The notes beneath the pieces were generated by a model, which saw only the letters and a program-made list of their open reading frames with translations, was not told the DNA's origin and made no database searches. Positions 1 to 5,351 of a DNA stretch of 7,084 nt are shown here, piece by piece. Location: positions 1-7,084 of the forward strand of contig CALFGU010000247.1 of the NCBI GenBank assembly GCA_937877685.1, in the 5' to 3' direction. The position numbers and the translations under genes were made by a program. Position 1 is the stretch's first letter, and the number at the start of each line of letters is the position of its first letter. The stretch is from an uncultured Prevotella sp. (lineage in GTDB: Bacteria; Bacteroidota; Bacteroidia; Bacteroidales; Bacteroidaceae).

Positions 1-174
1 GAAGGCGAAAACATTGAACGCGCCCTCAAGAAGTTTAAGCGTAAATTCGAAAAGACTGGTGTTGTTAAGGAACTCCGTCGTCGTCAGCAGTTTGACAAGC
101 CTTCAGTTATGAAGCGCCTCGCAATGGAGCACGCTGTATATGTACAGCAGTTGAAGGTTCAGAACGAAGACTAA
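1..174 (+). CDS. rpsU: 30S ribosomal protein S21, 3' part (5' end outside window)
   Basis: The reading frame is open from base 1 and ends at TAA 172-174, giving 57 residues. It begins EGENIERALKKFKRKFEKTG and continues with the basic segment KELRRRQQFDKPSVMKRLA, which is characteristic of bacterial S21. Bacteroidota S21 is about 64 residues, so only some seven N-terminal residues (usually ending in VKEG) are missing. S21 is a small, lysine- and arginine-rich protein on the platform of the 30S subunit, near the anti-Shine-Dalgarno end of 16S rRNA. The gene stands alone on its downstream side because a strong terminator follows within 25 bases. The family assignment is essentially certain. The start and promoter cannot be seen. 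Confidence 0.96.
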   Translation, partial: EGENIERALKKFKRKFEKTGVVKELRRRQQFDKPSVMKRLAMEHAVYVQQLKVQNED

Positions 175-196
175 TCCTTCTTTACATCGCAAACAT

Positions 197-230
197 AAAA
201 GACCGCCCGATTTCTCGGGCGGTCTTTTTC
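197..230 (+). terminator. Rho-independent terminator of rpsU
   Basis: A perfect 10-bp GC-rich stem, GACCGCCCGA (201-210) with TCGGGCGGTC (215-224), has a TTTC loop. It is extended by AAAA (197-200) pairing with TTTT (225-228), and the descending arm runs directly into TTTTT. It lies 23 bases after the rpsU stop codon. The A-tract before the stem means it could also work in the opposite direction. Confidence 0.95.
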
Positions 231-254
231 TATTATCGCGAGTTTAAAGTTTCT

Positions 255-296
255 TAGGATTGCCTATGACTTTCTAAGACTTCTTAGGCAATCCTA
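255..296. repeat. 12-bp perfect inverted repeat
   Basis: TAGGATTGCCTA (255-266) and its exact reverse complement TAGGCAATCCTA (285-296) are separated by 18 bases. The octamer TTCTTAGG also occurs directly repeated at 251-258 and 281-288. A shorter alternative pairing, CTAAG (274-278) with CTTAG (283-287), lies inside. There is no T-tract next to it, so it does not look like a simple terminator. The right arm overlaps the C-terminal codons of the frameshifted minus-strand remnant. It could be the edge of a small dispersed repeat, but only one locus is visible. Confidence 0.6.
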
Positions 297-463
297 TAAA
301 ACCCGTACTCTCCCTAAAACGCCTCACCCCCTCCTATACCTTCTCCCCTCCTCCTCCAACTCCGCCACCCTCTTCTTCAACGCTGCATTCTCCAACTCTA
401 ACATCCTCATCCGCGCCTAAAGTCTGTAAGATCTCGCCCAAAGTTTTTAAGTTTGTGTAAAAT
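274..463 (-). pseudogene. Frameshifted remnant of a small coiled-coil protein gene
   Basis: Three minus-strand segments in successive frames read as one protein-like sequence. Segment 1 (463 to 407) includes HKLKNFGRDLTDFRR and hits TGA. Segment 2 runs from ATG at 410-408 to TGA at 326-324: 28 residues, MRMLELENAALKKRVAELEE then EGRRYRRG, with leucine or valine at heptad spacing, as in a short coiled coil. Segment 3 (327 to TAG 276-274) reads VRRFRESTGFIGLPKKS. One missing base in GCGCGG near 413 and one missing G in the five-G run at 327-331 would join all three. The next codons, up to TAA, read KVIGNPKKL, echoing IGLPKKS. I do not recognise the family with certainty. No start codon for an intact form is visible. 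The alternative is a real 28-residue peptide from 410, or chance. Confidence 0.42.
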
Positions 464-510
464 TTATCAACAATCAAATCTAACGCAGAGAATAATTCCT
501 TACCTTTGCG

Positions 511-518
511 GTGAAACT
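511..518 (+). promoter_or_regulatory. Bacteroidota -7 promoter element for the acidic orphan gene
   Basis: TACCTTTG fits the Bacteroidota -7 consensus TAnnTTTG exactly and lies 26 bases before the ATG at 545, leaving a short leader. No TTTG -33 element is present 19-21 bases upstream, so the promoter is supported by the -7 element and its position only. The leader ends in an A/T-rich stretch directly before ATG, the usual translation-start context in this phylum. Confidence 0.55.
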
Positions 519-544
519 TTCTAATCTTATAAAAATTTTACACT

Positions 545-898
545 ATGAAACCTTGGGAATATTATGACAATTACATTGAGATGACGCTTAAAGCTGGTGA
601 TAAAACTCAGGATATGGAAGACCTGTTTTTCGAAATAGATGTTGCAGGCATCAGTCCTGCGTCAGAGTTTGCTTGTTATGTAGACGCGGTAATTAAGCAA
701 GGCGTACCAGAAGATAATGAAAAGGAAATTGCGTTGCAGGCACTTCTAATGTTCCTGTGCCAACATTTGGGCGAAAACTTTGTTGAAGACGAATTTGAGG
801 CGGATTCTTTTTCCATATCTTTCGAAGGTGAAGTGTTGTACGCAGCTACTTGTTCTGAATACGTGGAATACTGCGAAAGCAAAGGGTGGATTATTTAA
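545..898 (+). CDS. Hypothetical acidic protein, 117 aa, no arginine
   Basis: This is a complete small gene with its own -7 element 26 bases upstream and a terminator about 90 bases downstream. That arrangement supports a real single-gene transcript. I do not recognise the family. By direct count the protein has 26 Asp/Glu, only six Lys and no Arg, so it is strongly negative at neutral pH. It has four Cys (residues 44, 72, 103, 110) and many aromatic residues, starting MKPWEYYDNYIEM and ending EYCESKGWII. The most acidic patch is EDEFEAD (81-87). There is no signal peptide or membrane segment, so it is probably cytosolic. The central EIALQALLMFLCQHL (61-75) should form an amphipathic helix. 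Small acidic proteins of this kind include immunity proteins and DNA mimics, but nothing here proves either role. No toxin or nuclease gene lies beside it. Confidence 0.72.
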   Translation: MKPWEYYDNYIEMTLKAGDKTQDMEDLFFEIDVAGISPASEFACYVDAVIKQGVPEDNEKEIALQALLMFLCQHLGENFVEDEFEADSFSISFEGEVLYAATCSEYVEYCESKGWII

Positions 899-940
899 GA
901 AGAACACCATTTACAAAAAAGGAACATCCCCAAAATTTTG

Positions 941-964
941 TCCGTCCCCCAAAGGTTGGACGGA
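941..964 (+). other. 3'-UTR hairpin downstream of the acidic orphan gene
   Basis: TCCGTCC (941-947) pairs perfectly with GGACGGA (958-964), leaving a 10-base loop CCCAAAGGTT. It is followed by an A-rich, not U-rich, stretch, so it is not a terminator itself. It lies between the stop codon and the true terminator at 986, where it would sit in the mRNA 3' UTR. Confidence 0.5.
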
Positions 965-985
965 TAAATAAAAAGTGCTATTTGG

Positions 986-1018
986 AAAAGAGTTCGGTTT
1001 GCCGAACTCTTTTCTTTT
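986..1018 (+). terminator. Terminator after the acidic orphan, possibly bidirectional
   Basis: A perfect 12-bp stem AAAAGAGTTCGG (986-997) / CCGAACTCTTTT (1002-1013) has a TTTG loop and is followed by CTTTT. Since the stem carries A's on one end and T's on the other, it could also stop minus-strand transcripts that pass the tRNA terminator. It lies between two converging transcription units. Confidence 0.85.
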
Positions 1019-1083
1019 ATGCCTGGATGCTTTACGAATAAGAATACAAATTCTGTTTATGTATAATGGCAGACTTATGTATA

Positions 1084-1121
1084 TAAAAAAGGAAAGCGGA
1101 GAGAGTTCTTCAACTCTCTCC
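1084..1121 (-). terminator. Rho-independent terminator of tRNA-Leu
   Basis: On the minus strand GGAGAGAGTT (1121-1112) and AACTCTCTCC (1107-1098) form a perfect 10-bp stem around a GAAG loop. After a short spacer comes CCTTTTTT (1092-1085). It begins eight bases past the discriminator base of the tRNA, ending its transcript before the convergent plus-strand unit. Confidence 0.85.
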
Positions 1122-1128
1122 ACTTTAG

Positions 1129-1210
1129 TACCCAGAGCCGGGGTCGAACCGGCACAGGTTTCCCTACTGGTGTTTGAGACCAGCGCGTCTACCGATTCCG
1201 CCATCTGGGC
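1129..1210 (-). tRNA. tRNA-Leu (anticodon CAA, reads UUG)
   Basis: The minus strand folds as a class II tRNA. The acceptor stem GCCCAGA (from 1210) pairs with TCTGGGT, with one G-U at the end. The anticodon stem CTGGT/ACCAG (1183-1179 and 1171-1167) surrounds the loop CTCAAAC, with anticodon CAA at 1176-1174. A long variable arm follows (around TAGGGAAACCTGT). The T arm is GCCGG/CCGGC with loop TTCGACC. The long variable arm together with CAA identifies leucine. The discriminator is A at 1129. CCA is not encoded (CTA follows), so the nucleotidyltransferase must add it. The precursor leader contains a small perfect hairpin, with plus-strand arms TGAAAC (1220-1225) and GTTTCA (1231-1236). Confidence 0.97.
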
Positions 1211-1247
1211 GCATACTCTTGAAACTATTCGTTTCAGATTTGCGGTG

Positions 1248-1278
1248 CAAAGGTAGGGATATTTTTTAGAATGGCAAA
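1248..1278 (-). promoter_or_regulatory. Promoter of tRNA-Leu (Bacteroidota -33/-7)
   Basis: Read on the minus strand, TTTG (1278-1275) is followed after exactly 19 bases by TACCTTTG (1255-1248). That matches the Bacteroidota consensus TTTG-N19-TAnnTTTG. It lies 38 bases upstream of the tRNA 5' end, a reasonable precursor leader. This is the clearest promoter in the window and independent support for the taxonomic call. Confidence 0.88.
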
Positions 1279-1298
1279 ATTATGGGACGTTTTTTTAT

Positions 1299-1339
1299 TG
1301 GCGTCACTTAAGAATTTACGAAAAAGTGAGTGCGCGCCA
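1299..1339 (-). other. Bulged hairpin just after the methyltransferase stop
   Basis: On the plus strand TGGCG (1299-1303) pairs with CGCCA (1335-1339), and TCACTT (1304-1309) with AAGTGA (1324-1329). This gives 11 bp with one five-base bulge (1330-1334). It begins immediately 3' of the methyltransferase stop codon. On the minus strand it is followed by an A-run, not a T-run, so it is not a standard terminator. It may stabilise the mRNA 3' end. Confidence 0.4.
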
Positions 1340-2065
1340 CTACTTACGCTTGATACACGCCAAGTAATCGAAGTTGTCGCCCTTACAAAGGAGCTCGGCG
1401 CGGTAGCCTTTCATCTCGGCACAACTTTGCAAGCGGGGATAGTCTACATACAACCAATTAAAGCGCTCACCTCGGACTTTGCCATACACCATTTGGTAAT
1501 CCACCTCACCATAATAATTATCAAAATCCTCGGGATAGAAATTGCCGTCCTCATCTTCATAAACGTAACGCAAATCTGAGGAATCAATCAACAACTTTCC
1601 GCCTGGCGCCAGCAAGAGGTCAAGACGGTCAAAAAGAAGTGGGAGATTGTCGAGCGTACCCATGATTCCCGTGCCATTCATCAGCATGAGGATGGTGTCG
1701 AAAGTAACGTCGGGCTGCATGGTAAAGAAATCCTCTTGACGGGCATCAATAACGCCACGCTGCTGCATGGTTTCAACGGAAAGCGAAGAGATGTCAATGG
1801 CCGTTACATGGAGTCCGCGCTCTTGAAGTGGGAGCGAGTGACAACCCGCACCTGCACCAACGTCAAGCACTCTGCCTTCGGCATGATGGAGAGCAGTTTG
1901 CTCCATTCGGTTCATCTCATCTACCCCACGAAACAAGGTTGGGACGGGAAGAACATCATTATCAAACATCGAAGAAAGCACACGCAAGGTTTTTGCTGTG
2001 CCGTTGGCGTGATAATCACGTATGGCAGTGCCCATAGGGTCTTTTTGAGGAGGAAGAAGGGGCAT
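1340..2065 (-). CDS. Class I SAM-dependent methyltransferase
   Basis: The protein has a Rossmann-type methyltransferase core: motif I VLDVGAGAGCHS (SAM-binding glycine loop), the acidic end of beta-2 in AIDIS, FDTILMLMNGTGIMG, and LLAPGGKLLIDSSDL. The substrate cannot be deduced. The motifs look like a soluble small-molecule or protein methyltransferase, not a DNA methylase (no DPPY or NPPY motif). The start is uncertain. The frame stays open up to an ATG at 2140 that overlaps the upstream stop as TAATG. The extra 25 residues (MPILRRILAKNINSAIPSLI and on) look like translated intergenic DNA, and the KDPMG segment that I recall opening related proteins comes just after the ATG at 2065. I therefore prefer 2065 (241 aa) over 2140 (266 aa) or 2035 (231 aa). 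It follows the WYL regulator gene closely, so the two are probably co-transcribed. No terminator with a T-run follows, so read-through toward the tRNA is possible. Confidence 0.86.
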   Translation of the reverse strand: MPLLPPQKDPMGTAIRDYHANGTAKTLRVLSSMFDNDVLPVPTLFRGVDEMNRMEQTALHHAEGRVLDVGAGAGCHSLPLQERGLHVTAIDISSLSVETMQQRGVIDARQEDFFTMQPDVTFDTILMLMNGTGIMGTLDNLPLLFDRLDLLLAPGGKLLIDSSDLRYVYEDEDGNFYPEDFDNYYGEVDYQMVYGKVRGERFNWLYVDYPRLQSCAEMKGYRAELLCKGDNFDYLACIKRK

Positions 2066-2139
2066 AGGAAAAAGGAGAAGGATTAACGAGGGAATTGCTG
2101 AATTTATATTTTTTGCTAGGATGCGCCTAAGGATAGGCA

Positions 2140-3030
2140 TTAAAAGGGTTTCATCTTGGCGATTCTCTCATTGAGATAGGCGCGCAATTCTTCGCTGCCC
2201 ACCACTTCAACATCTTCGTAAAGACCAAGCACAAAGCGAGAGACGCCCTTAAAACTGCACACTTCGGTTTCGAGCAGATAGGTGCCACTCGGTTCGGAAG
2301 TGATATATTGCTTTGCGTAGGGGTGTTCCTCAATCAAGACATTGTAGGCAAGTTGTCCCAAACGCAGGGCAATGGGAAAGACTTTTTCGTCAGAGAAATG
2401 GAAAATGTCGGTGTGGAGTGTGCGATGCTTGTCGCGGTAAGACCAACGCAAATCGATAAGTTCCACCCGCTCGGCACGCGCCACCTTAAACGTCTTATTC
2501 TCACCCGTAGAAAGCTCGTAACAACGCACTTCGCTATTATCGGAAAGGAAAAGGAAGGGTTCAACAATGCGATCGCTCACCTTCTTACTATGGGGCGAGG
2601 CATAATTACGCAGACAGACCATCTGCTCATTCTTAATTGCCTCGAAGAGCACCGACAAATTAGCCGCAACATGCTCATCCACACCATACTTCGCGAAGAT
2701 ATCAGAATCATGCAAGACAGAAAGTTTTTCGCGAAGGTTACGCACCTGTGGCGTTCGGTCAACAACGGAGTTTAAGACGTTAAGCATCGTAATTGCTTCG
2801 TCCTCAGAGAAGCGAAAACCATTGGTAATATCCCTTAAGAAAGGAGAATTGGGGTCTATGTTATAGTATGCCCCCTTTTTAACAAGATTAACCCCCACTT
2901 GTCGGAACTGTTCAAGGTATCTGTAAACCATGCGGAGCCCGATTCCAGTATCTTTAGCAAGTTCTTCAACAGTTTGCGGTCCGCCTTTAACCATGGCGCG
3001 CAACAAGTGGAGTTGTCGGTGTAAAATCAT
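2140..3030 (-). CDS. WYL-domain transcriptional regulator
   Basis: The 296-residue length fits the HTH-WYL-WCX family. Residues 5-50 form a winged helix-turn-helix (TVEELAKDTGIGLRMVYRYL is the HTH core). Residues about 125-195 are the WYL sensor domain. The segment that usually reads W-Y-L is here R-C-Y-E-L (169-173), followed by the conserved-type stretch FKVARAERVELIDL. Residues about 216-292 are the C-terminal WCX-like domain, with VLGLYEDVEVVGSEELRAYL. WYL domains bind nucleic-acid or nucleotide ligands; PafBC and DriD respond to single-stranded DNA. This gene lies downstream of recJ and recQ on the same strand and directly upstream of a methyltransferase, so a DNA-damage role is a reasonable inference. 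The 179-bp upstream gap has candidate operators but no clear -7 element. There is no Shine-Dalgarno sequence before ATG. Confidence 0.9.
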   Translation of the reverse strand: MILHRQLHLLRAMVKGGPQTVEELAKDTGIGLRMVYRYLEQFRQVGVNLVKKGAYYNIDPNSPFLRDITNGFRFSEDEAITMLNVLNSVVDRTPQVRNLREKLSVLHDSDIFAKYGVDEHVAANLSVLFEAIKNEQMVCLRNYASPHSKKVSDRIVEPFLFLSDNSEVRCYELSTGENKTFKVARAERVELIDLRWSYRDKHRTLHTDIFHFSDEKVFPIALRLGQLAYNVLIEEHPYAKQYITSEPSGTYLLETEVCSFKGVSRFVLGLYEDVEVVGSEELRAYLNERIAKMKPF

Positions 3031-3057
3031 GGAGAGTTACGTTTTTATATTGCGTAC

Positions 3058-3073
3058 TGGGAAGATTTTCCCA
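3058..3073. promoter_or_regulatory. Palindrome upstream of the WYL gene, candidate operator
   Basis: TGGGAA (3058-3063) and TTCCCA (3068-3073) form a perfect 6-bp inverted repeat around GATT. Its centre is about 36 bases upstream of the regulator's ATG, a typical position for an autoregulatory operator. There is no T-run after it in either direction that would make it a good terminator. The function is inferred from position only. Confidence 0.35.
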
Positions 3074-3140
3074 AAACATCAAGGCATTACAAATCAAACT
3101 TTTGAAACTTCGTCAAACAGACGCTTTACAGAATTACTTA

Positions 3141-3175
3141 TTGCGCGCCGTAAGTTACTCTTTGTGCGCCGTAAG
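3141..3175. repeat. Two 14-bp direct repeats spaced 21 bp, upstream of the WYL gene
   Basis: TTGCGCGCCGTAAG (3141-3154) and TTGTGCGCCGTAAG (3162-3175) differ at one base. Their start-to-start distance is 21 bp, two turns of B-DNA, so both would present the same face to a protein. They sit in the gap between recQ and the WYL gene, about 110-145 bases upstream of the regulator's start. The high GC of the motif stands out in an A/T-rich gap. It is a candidate binding site for the regulator or another protein. Confidence 0.5.
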
Positions 3176-3209
3176 CCTCTAATTGTTTTCCCTATTTAAG
3201 GTTCTATTT

Positions 3210-5111
3210 TCACGAAGTGCGTATGCACTGAATATTTCCATCTTTCAGCACCACATATTCCTGTGCCACGAGCCACTCCCACGCCTGTTTCTTCACCGCA
3301 GTAGGCACATCGGCACAGAGTTTTGAGAGTTCAGCGGCAGGATGTGGAAGTCCATCAGCAAGGTGCTTTAAAATCATCTGAGCAACCGCCTCTGGTTGGA
3401 GCGCACTGCGCTGTTCGTGCAAACAAACGTCGCAACCGCCACAAGGTGATGCCTCCTTCTCGCCAAAATAATCCAACAGATAGACACTGCGACACACATC
3501 CGTGCGCGAAGCATAGTCTATGACACAATTAATGCGCTCTATGTAGCGCTCCTTTCGCAGGGCATAGACAATGGGCGGGAATAAGAGATGACGCCCTTCG
3601 AGTCGGCGCGTCAGGTAAGTGATATACGAGGCGCGCTTCTTCGGAATGTAGTTTAAGATACGCATGTGCGTCAGCGCTTTCAATTGTTCATAAACCTCGC
3701 GAGGGGAACAACCACAGGTCTTTGCCAGTACCTCTTCATCAATCATCACATAATCCGCAAAGAGTCCGCAATAATGGCGCAAGAGTGCGTTGAGCACACG
3801 GTCAAGCATGGGCGTAAGTCCCGCCTGTCGGTAAAGGTCGTCACGATTCACCAAGAAAATCACACGCGATACGTTTTCCTCCGCCTCACGATAATGCAAG
3901 TAGCCCGCAAGTTCGAGAATGCGCAAAGCGCTTTCCGCCTGAATGGGGAAGCGTCGGAAATTCACACAAAACTTGTCGAGTTGGAACTCACGCGTTACGC
4001 CCTCGCCTTCCCCCTCTGGCATCTGGAAGAAATTGGCCAAGTCATCGTAGATATTACGTACGTAATCGAGTTCAGGAAAATTCTCACCCACCGTGCGAAG
4101 CATCCGTGAATTGTCCCCACGATCCTGCAACAAAACGGCATAAGAGCATTTGCCGTCACGCCCTGCGCGTCCCGCCTCCTGAAAATAGGCTTCGATGGAA
4201 TCGGGTGCCTCCAGGTGAATCACCAGTCGCACATCGGGTTTGTCAATCCCCATCCCGAAGGCATTGGTTGCCACCATGATGCGCGTGTCATCCTCTTGCC
4301 ACGAGCGCTGTCGCACATCCTTCTCCACATTAGAGAGTCCGGCATGATAATGCAAGGCTGTGAACCCCTCAGCAACGAGTGCCTGCGCCACATCTACCGT
4401 TCCCTGACGACTGCGCGTATATACAATCGCCGGACCTACCACACTGCGAAGAATATGCACGAGTTCGTTGAACTTATTCTCCGTGGTGCGCACAATGTAA
4501 CGCAAGTTCTTGCGCTCGAAACTCATGCGGAAGGCATTCTTCTCGGAGAATCCCAAAAGGTCTTGGATATCATCAACCACCTGTGGCGTAGCCGTGGCGG
4601 TGAGTGCAAGAACGGGCACGTTGGGAACTAACTTTCGGAGGTCTGCAATTTTAAGATACGCCGGACGAAAGTCATAACCCCATTGCGAAATACAGTGAGC
4701 CTCATCTACGGTAATAAAGCACACCTTCATGCCTCTAACCTTGTGTTGGAAGAGTTCGGAAGCGATGCGCTCGGGAGAGACGTAGAGGAATTTCACACCG
4801 CCCAAAACGGCATTGTCTAAGATGCGCATCACCTCGTCACGACTTTGCCCCGTAAAGACTGCCTCCGCCGTGATACCACGTTGCTTGAGGTGGAGCACCT
4901 GGTCCTTCATCAGCGCAATAAGAGGCGTGACGACAAGACAGACTCCCTCCATGGCGAGCGCCGGTACTTGAAACGTGATGCTCTTACCGCCACCCGTAGG
5001 CATCAAACCAAGTGTATCCCGACCCTCGGCAATACTGCGGATGATGTCCGCTTGAATGCCGCGAAAGTCGGGATACCCCCAATATTGTTGTAAGATGGAA
5101 CGGAAGGACAT
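3210..5111 (-). CDS. recQ: RecQ-family ATP-dependent DNA helicase, HRDC-less type
   Basis: Numbered from the start at 5111 (633 aa), the motifs are a Q-motif region FRGIQ (16-20), Walker A PTGGGKS (38-44), DEAH (136-139) followed by the RecQ aromatic loop CISQWGYDFRPAY (140-152), LTATA (170-174), ATNAFGMGIDKPD (281-293) and QEAGRAGRDG (311-320). Four zinc ligands C540, C557, C560 and C563 keep the 17-3-3 spacing of E. coli RecQ. About 200 residues separate motif VI from the zinc cluster, far more than in E. coli, and no HRDC domain follows. The last 60 residues instead look like a small winged-helix domain. I recognise this as the short Bacteroidota RecQ form. The enzyme unwinds DNA 3'-5' and works with RecJ in end resection. 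The frame is open to an ATG at 5177, but the extra 22 residues precede the usual MSFRSILQQYWGYPDFRG-like start, so I chose 5111. recJ lies 240 bp upstream on the same strand. Confidence 0.96.
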   Translation of the reverse strand: MSFRSILQQYWGYPDFRGIQADIIRSIAEGRDTLGLMPTGGGKSITFQVPALAMEGVCLVVTPLIALMKDQVLHLKQRGITAEAVFTGQSRDEVMRILDNAVLGGVKFLYVSPERIASELFQHKVRGMKVCFITVDEAHCISQWGYDFRPAYLKIADLRKLVPNVPVLALTATATPQVVDDIQDLLGFSEKNAFRMSFERKNLRYIVRTTENKFNELVHILRSVVGPAIVYTRSRQGTVDVAQALVAEGFTALHYHAGLSNVEKDVRQRSWQEDDTRIMVATNAFGMGIDKPDVRLVIHLEAPDSIEAYFQEAGRAGRDGKCSYAVLLQDRGDNSRMLRTVGENFPELDYVRNIYDDLANFFQMPEGEGEGVTREFQLDKFCVNFRRFPIQAESALRILELAGYLHYREAEENVSRVIFLVNRDDLYRQAGLTPMLDRVLNALLRHYCGLFADYVMIDEEVLAKTCGCSPREVYEQLKALTHMRILNYIPKKRASYITYLTRRLEGRHLLFPPIVYALRKERYIERINCVIDYASRTDVCRSVYLLDYFGEKEASPCGGCDVCLHEQRSALQPEAVAQMILKHLADGLPHPAAELSKLCADVPTAVKKQAWEWLVAQEYVVLKDGNIQCIRTS

Positions 5112-5120
5112 AGTAAGAAT

Positions 5121-5157
5121 GCTTTGCTTTATGCGTTTAGACAGAAGTACATAAAAA
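5121..5157. repeat. Inverted diverged copy of the 42-bp repeat unit
   Basis: The plus-strand segment AGACAGAAGTACATAA (5139-5154) matches the reverse complement of TTATGTTCTTTTGTCT (5253-5268) at 14 of 16 positions. Weaker similarity to the rest of the unit continues to about 5121. It lies just before the recQ start, so an mRNA across the gap could pair this copy with the direct copies. Confidence 0.45.
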
Positions 5158-5185
5158 CAAAAGTTAATCGAATGCACTTTCTATT

Positions 5186-5332
5186 CTAAAACTAAAAGCA
5201 CCTTATGTTCTTTTGTTCTTTTGTCCAAAAACTTCAAAAGCATCTTTTGCTCTTATGTTCTTTTGTCTAAAAACCTCAAAAGCACCTTTTGCTCTTATAT
5301 ACCTCTGTCTAAAAACTGTTGTTCTTTTGTCT
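5186..5332. repeat. Imperfect 42-bp tandem repeats in the recJ-recQ gap
   Basis: Unit B (5253-5294, 42 bp) and unit A (5203-5252) differ at only three positions once an eight-base internal duplication in A is removed. A diverged third unit starts at 5295, and a truncated unit end lies at 5186-5202. The core GTTCTTTTGTC recurs at 5215, 5257 and 5321, with a shorter GTTCTTTTGT at 5207. Units A and B each contain the hairpin CAAAAG-CAY-CTTTTG (5235-5249 and 5277-5291). On the minus strand, the direction of recJ and recQ, each hairpin is followed within a few bases by TTTTT, so the units resemble weak tandem terminators or attenuators. The 240-bp gap holds no gene. Confidence 0.75.
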
Positions 5333-5351
5333 CAAGAAAAGATGAGAGACA

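Noticed and set aside
255..463. Complete insertion sequence or MITE
   Set aside because: There is one short inverted repeat but no flanking target duplication that I could find, no matching outer end, and no transposase catalytic motif.
911..1204. Open frames on both strands across the tRNA-Leu region
   Set aside because: They run through the tRNA and both terminators, so they are translations of structural RNA and not genes.
1299..1339. Terminator for the methyltransferase operon
   Set aside because: The stem is bulged and followed on the coding strand by an A-run. The T-run lies on the wrong side, so I list it only as a structure.
1271..1579. Plus-strand 102-residue frame opposite the methyltransferase
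   Set aside because: It is antisense to a well-supported gene, lacks recognisable motifs, and its start lies inside the tRNA promoter region.
1340..2065. DNA methyltransferase of a restriction or defence system
   Set aside because: The protein lacks DPPY/NPPY or PCQ motifs and a target-recognition domain, and no nuclease partner lies next to it.
2308..2775. Plus-strand 155-residue frame opposite the WYL gene
   Set aside because: It is a shadow of the regulator's codon pattern. It has no start context, promoter or domain.
5186..5332. CRISPR array
   Set aside because: The units are contiguous without unique spacers, unequal in length, and no cas gene is nearby.
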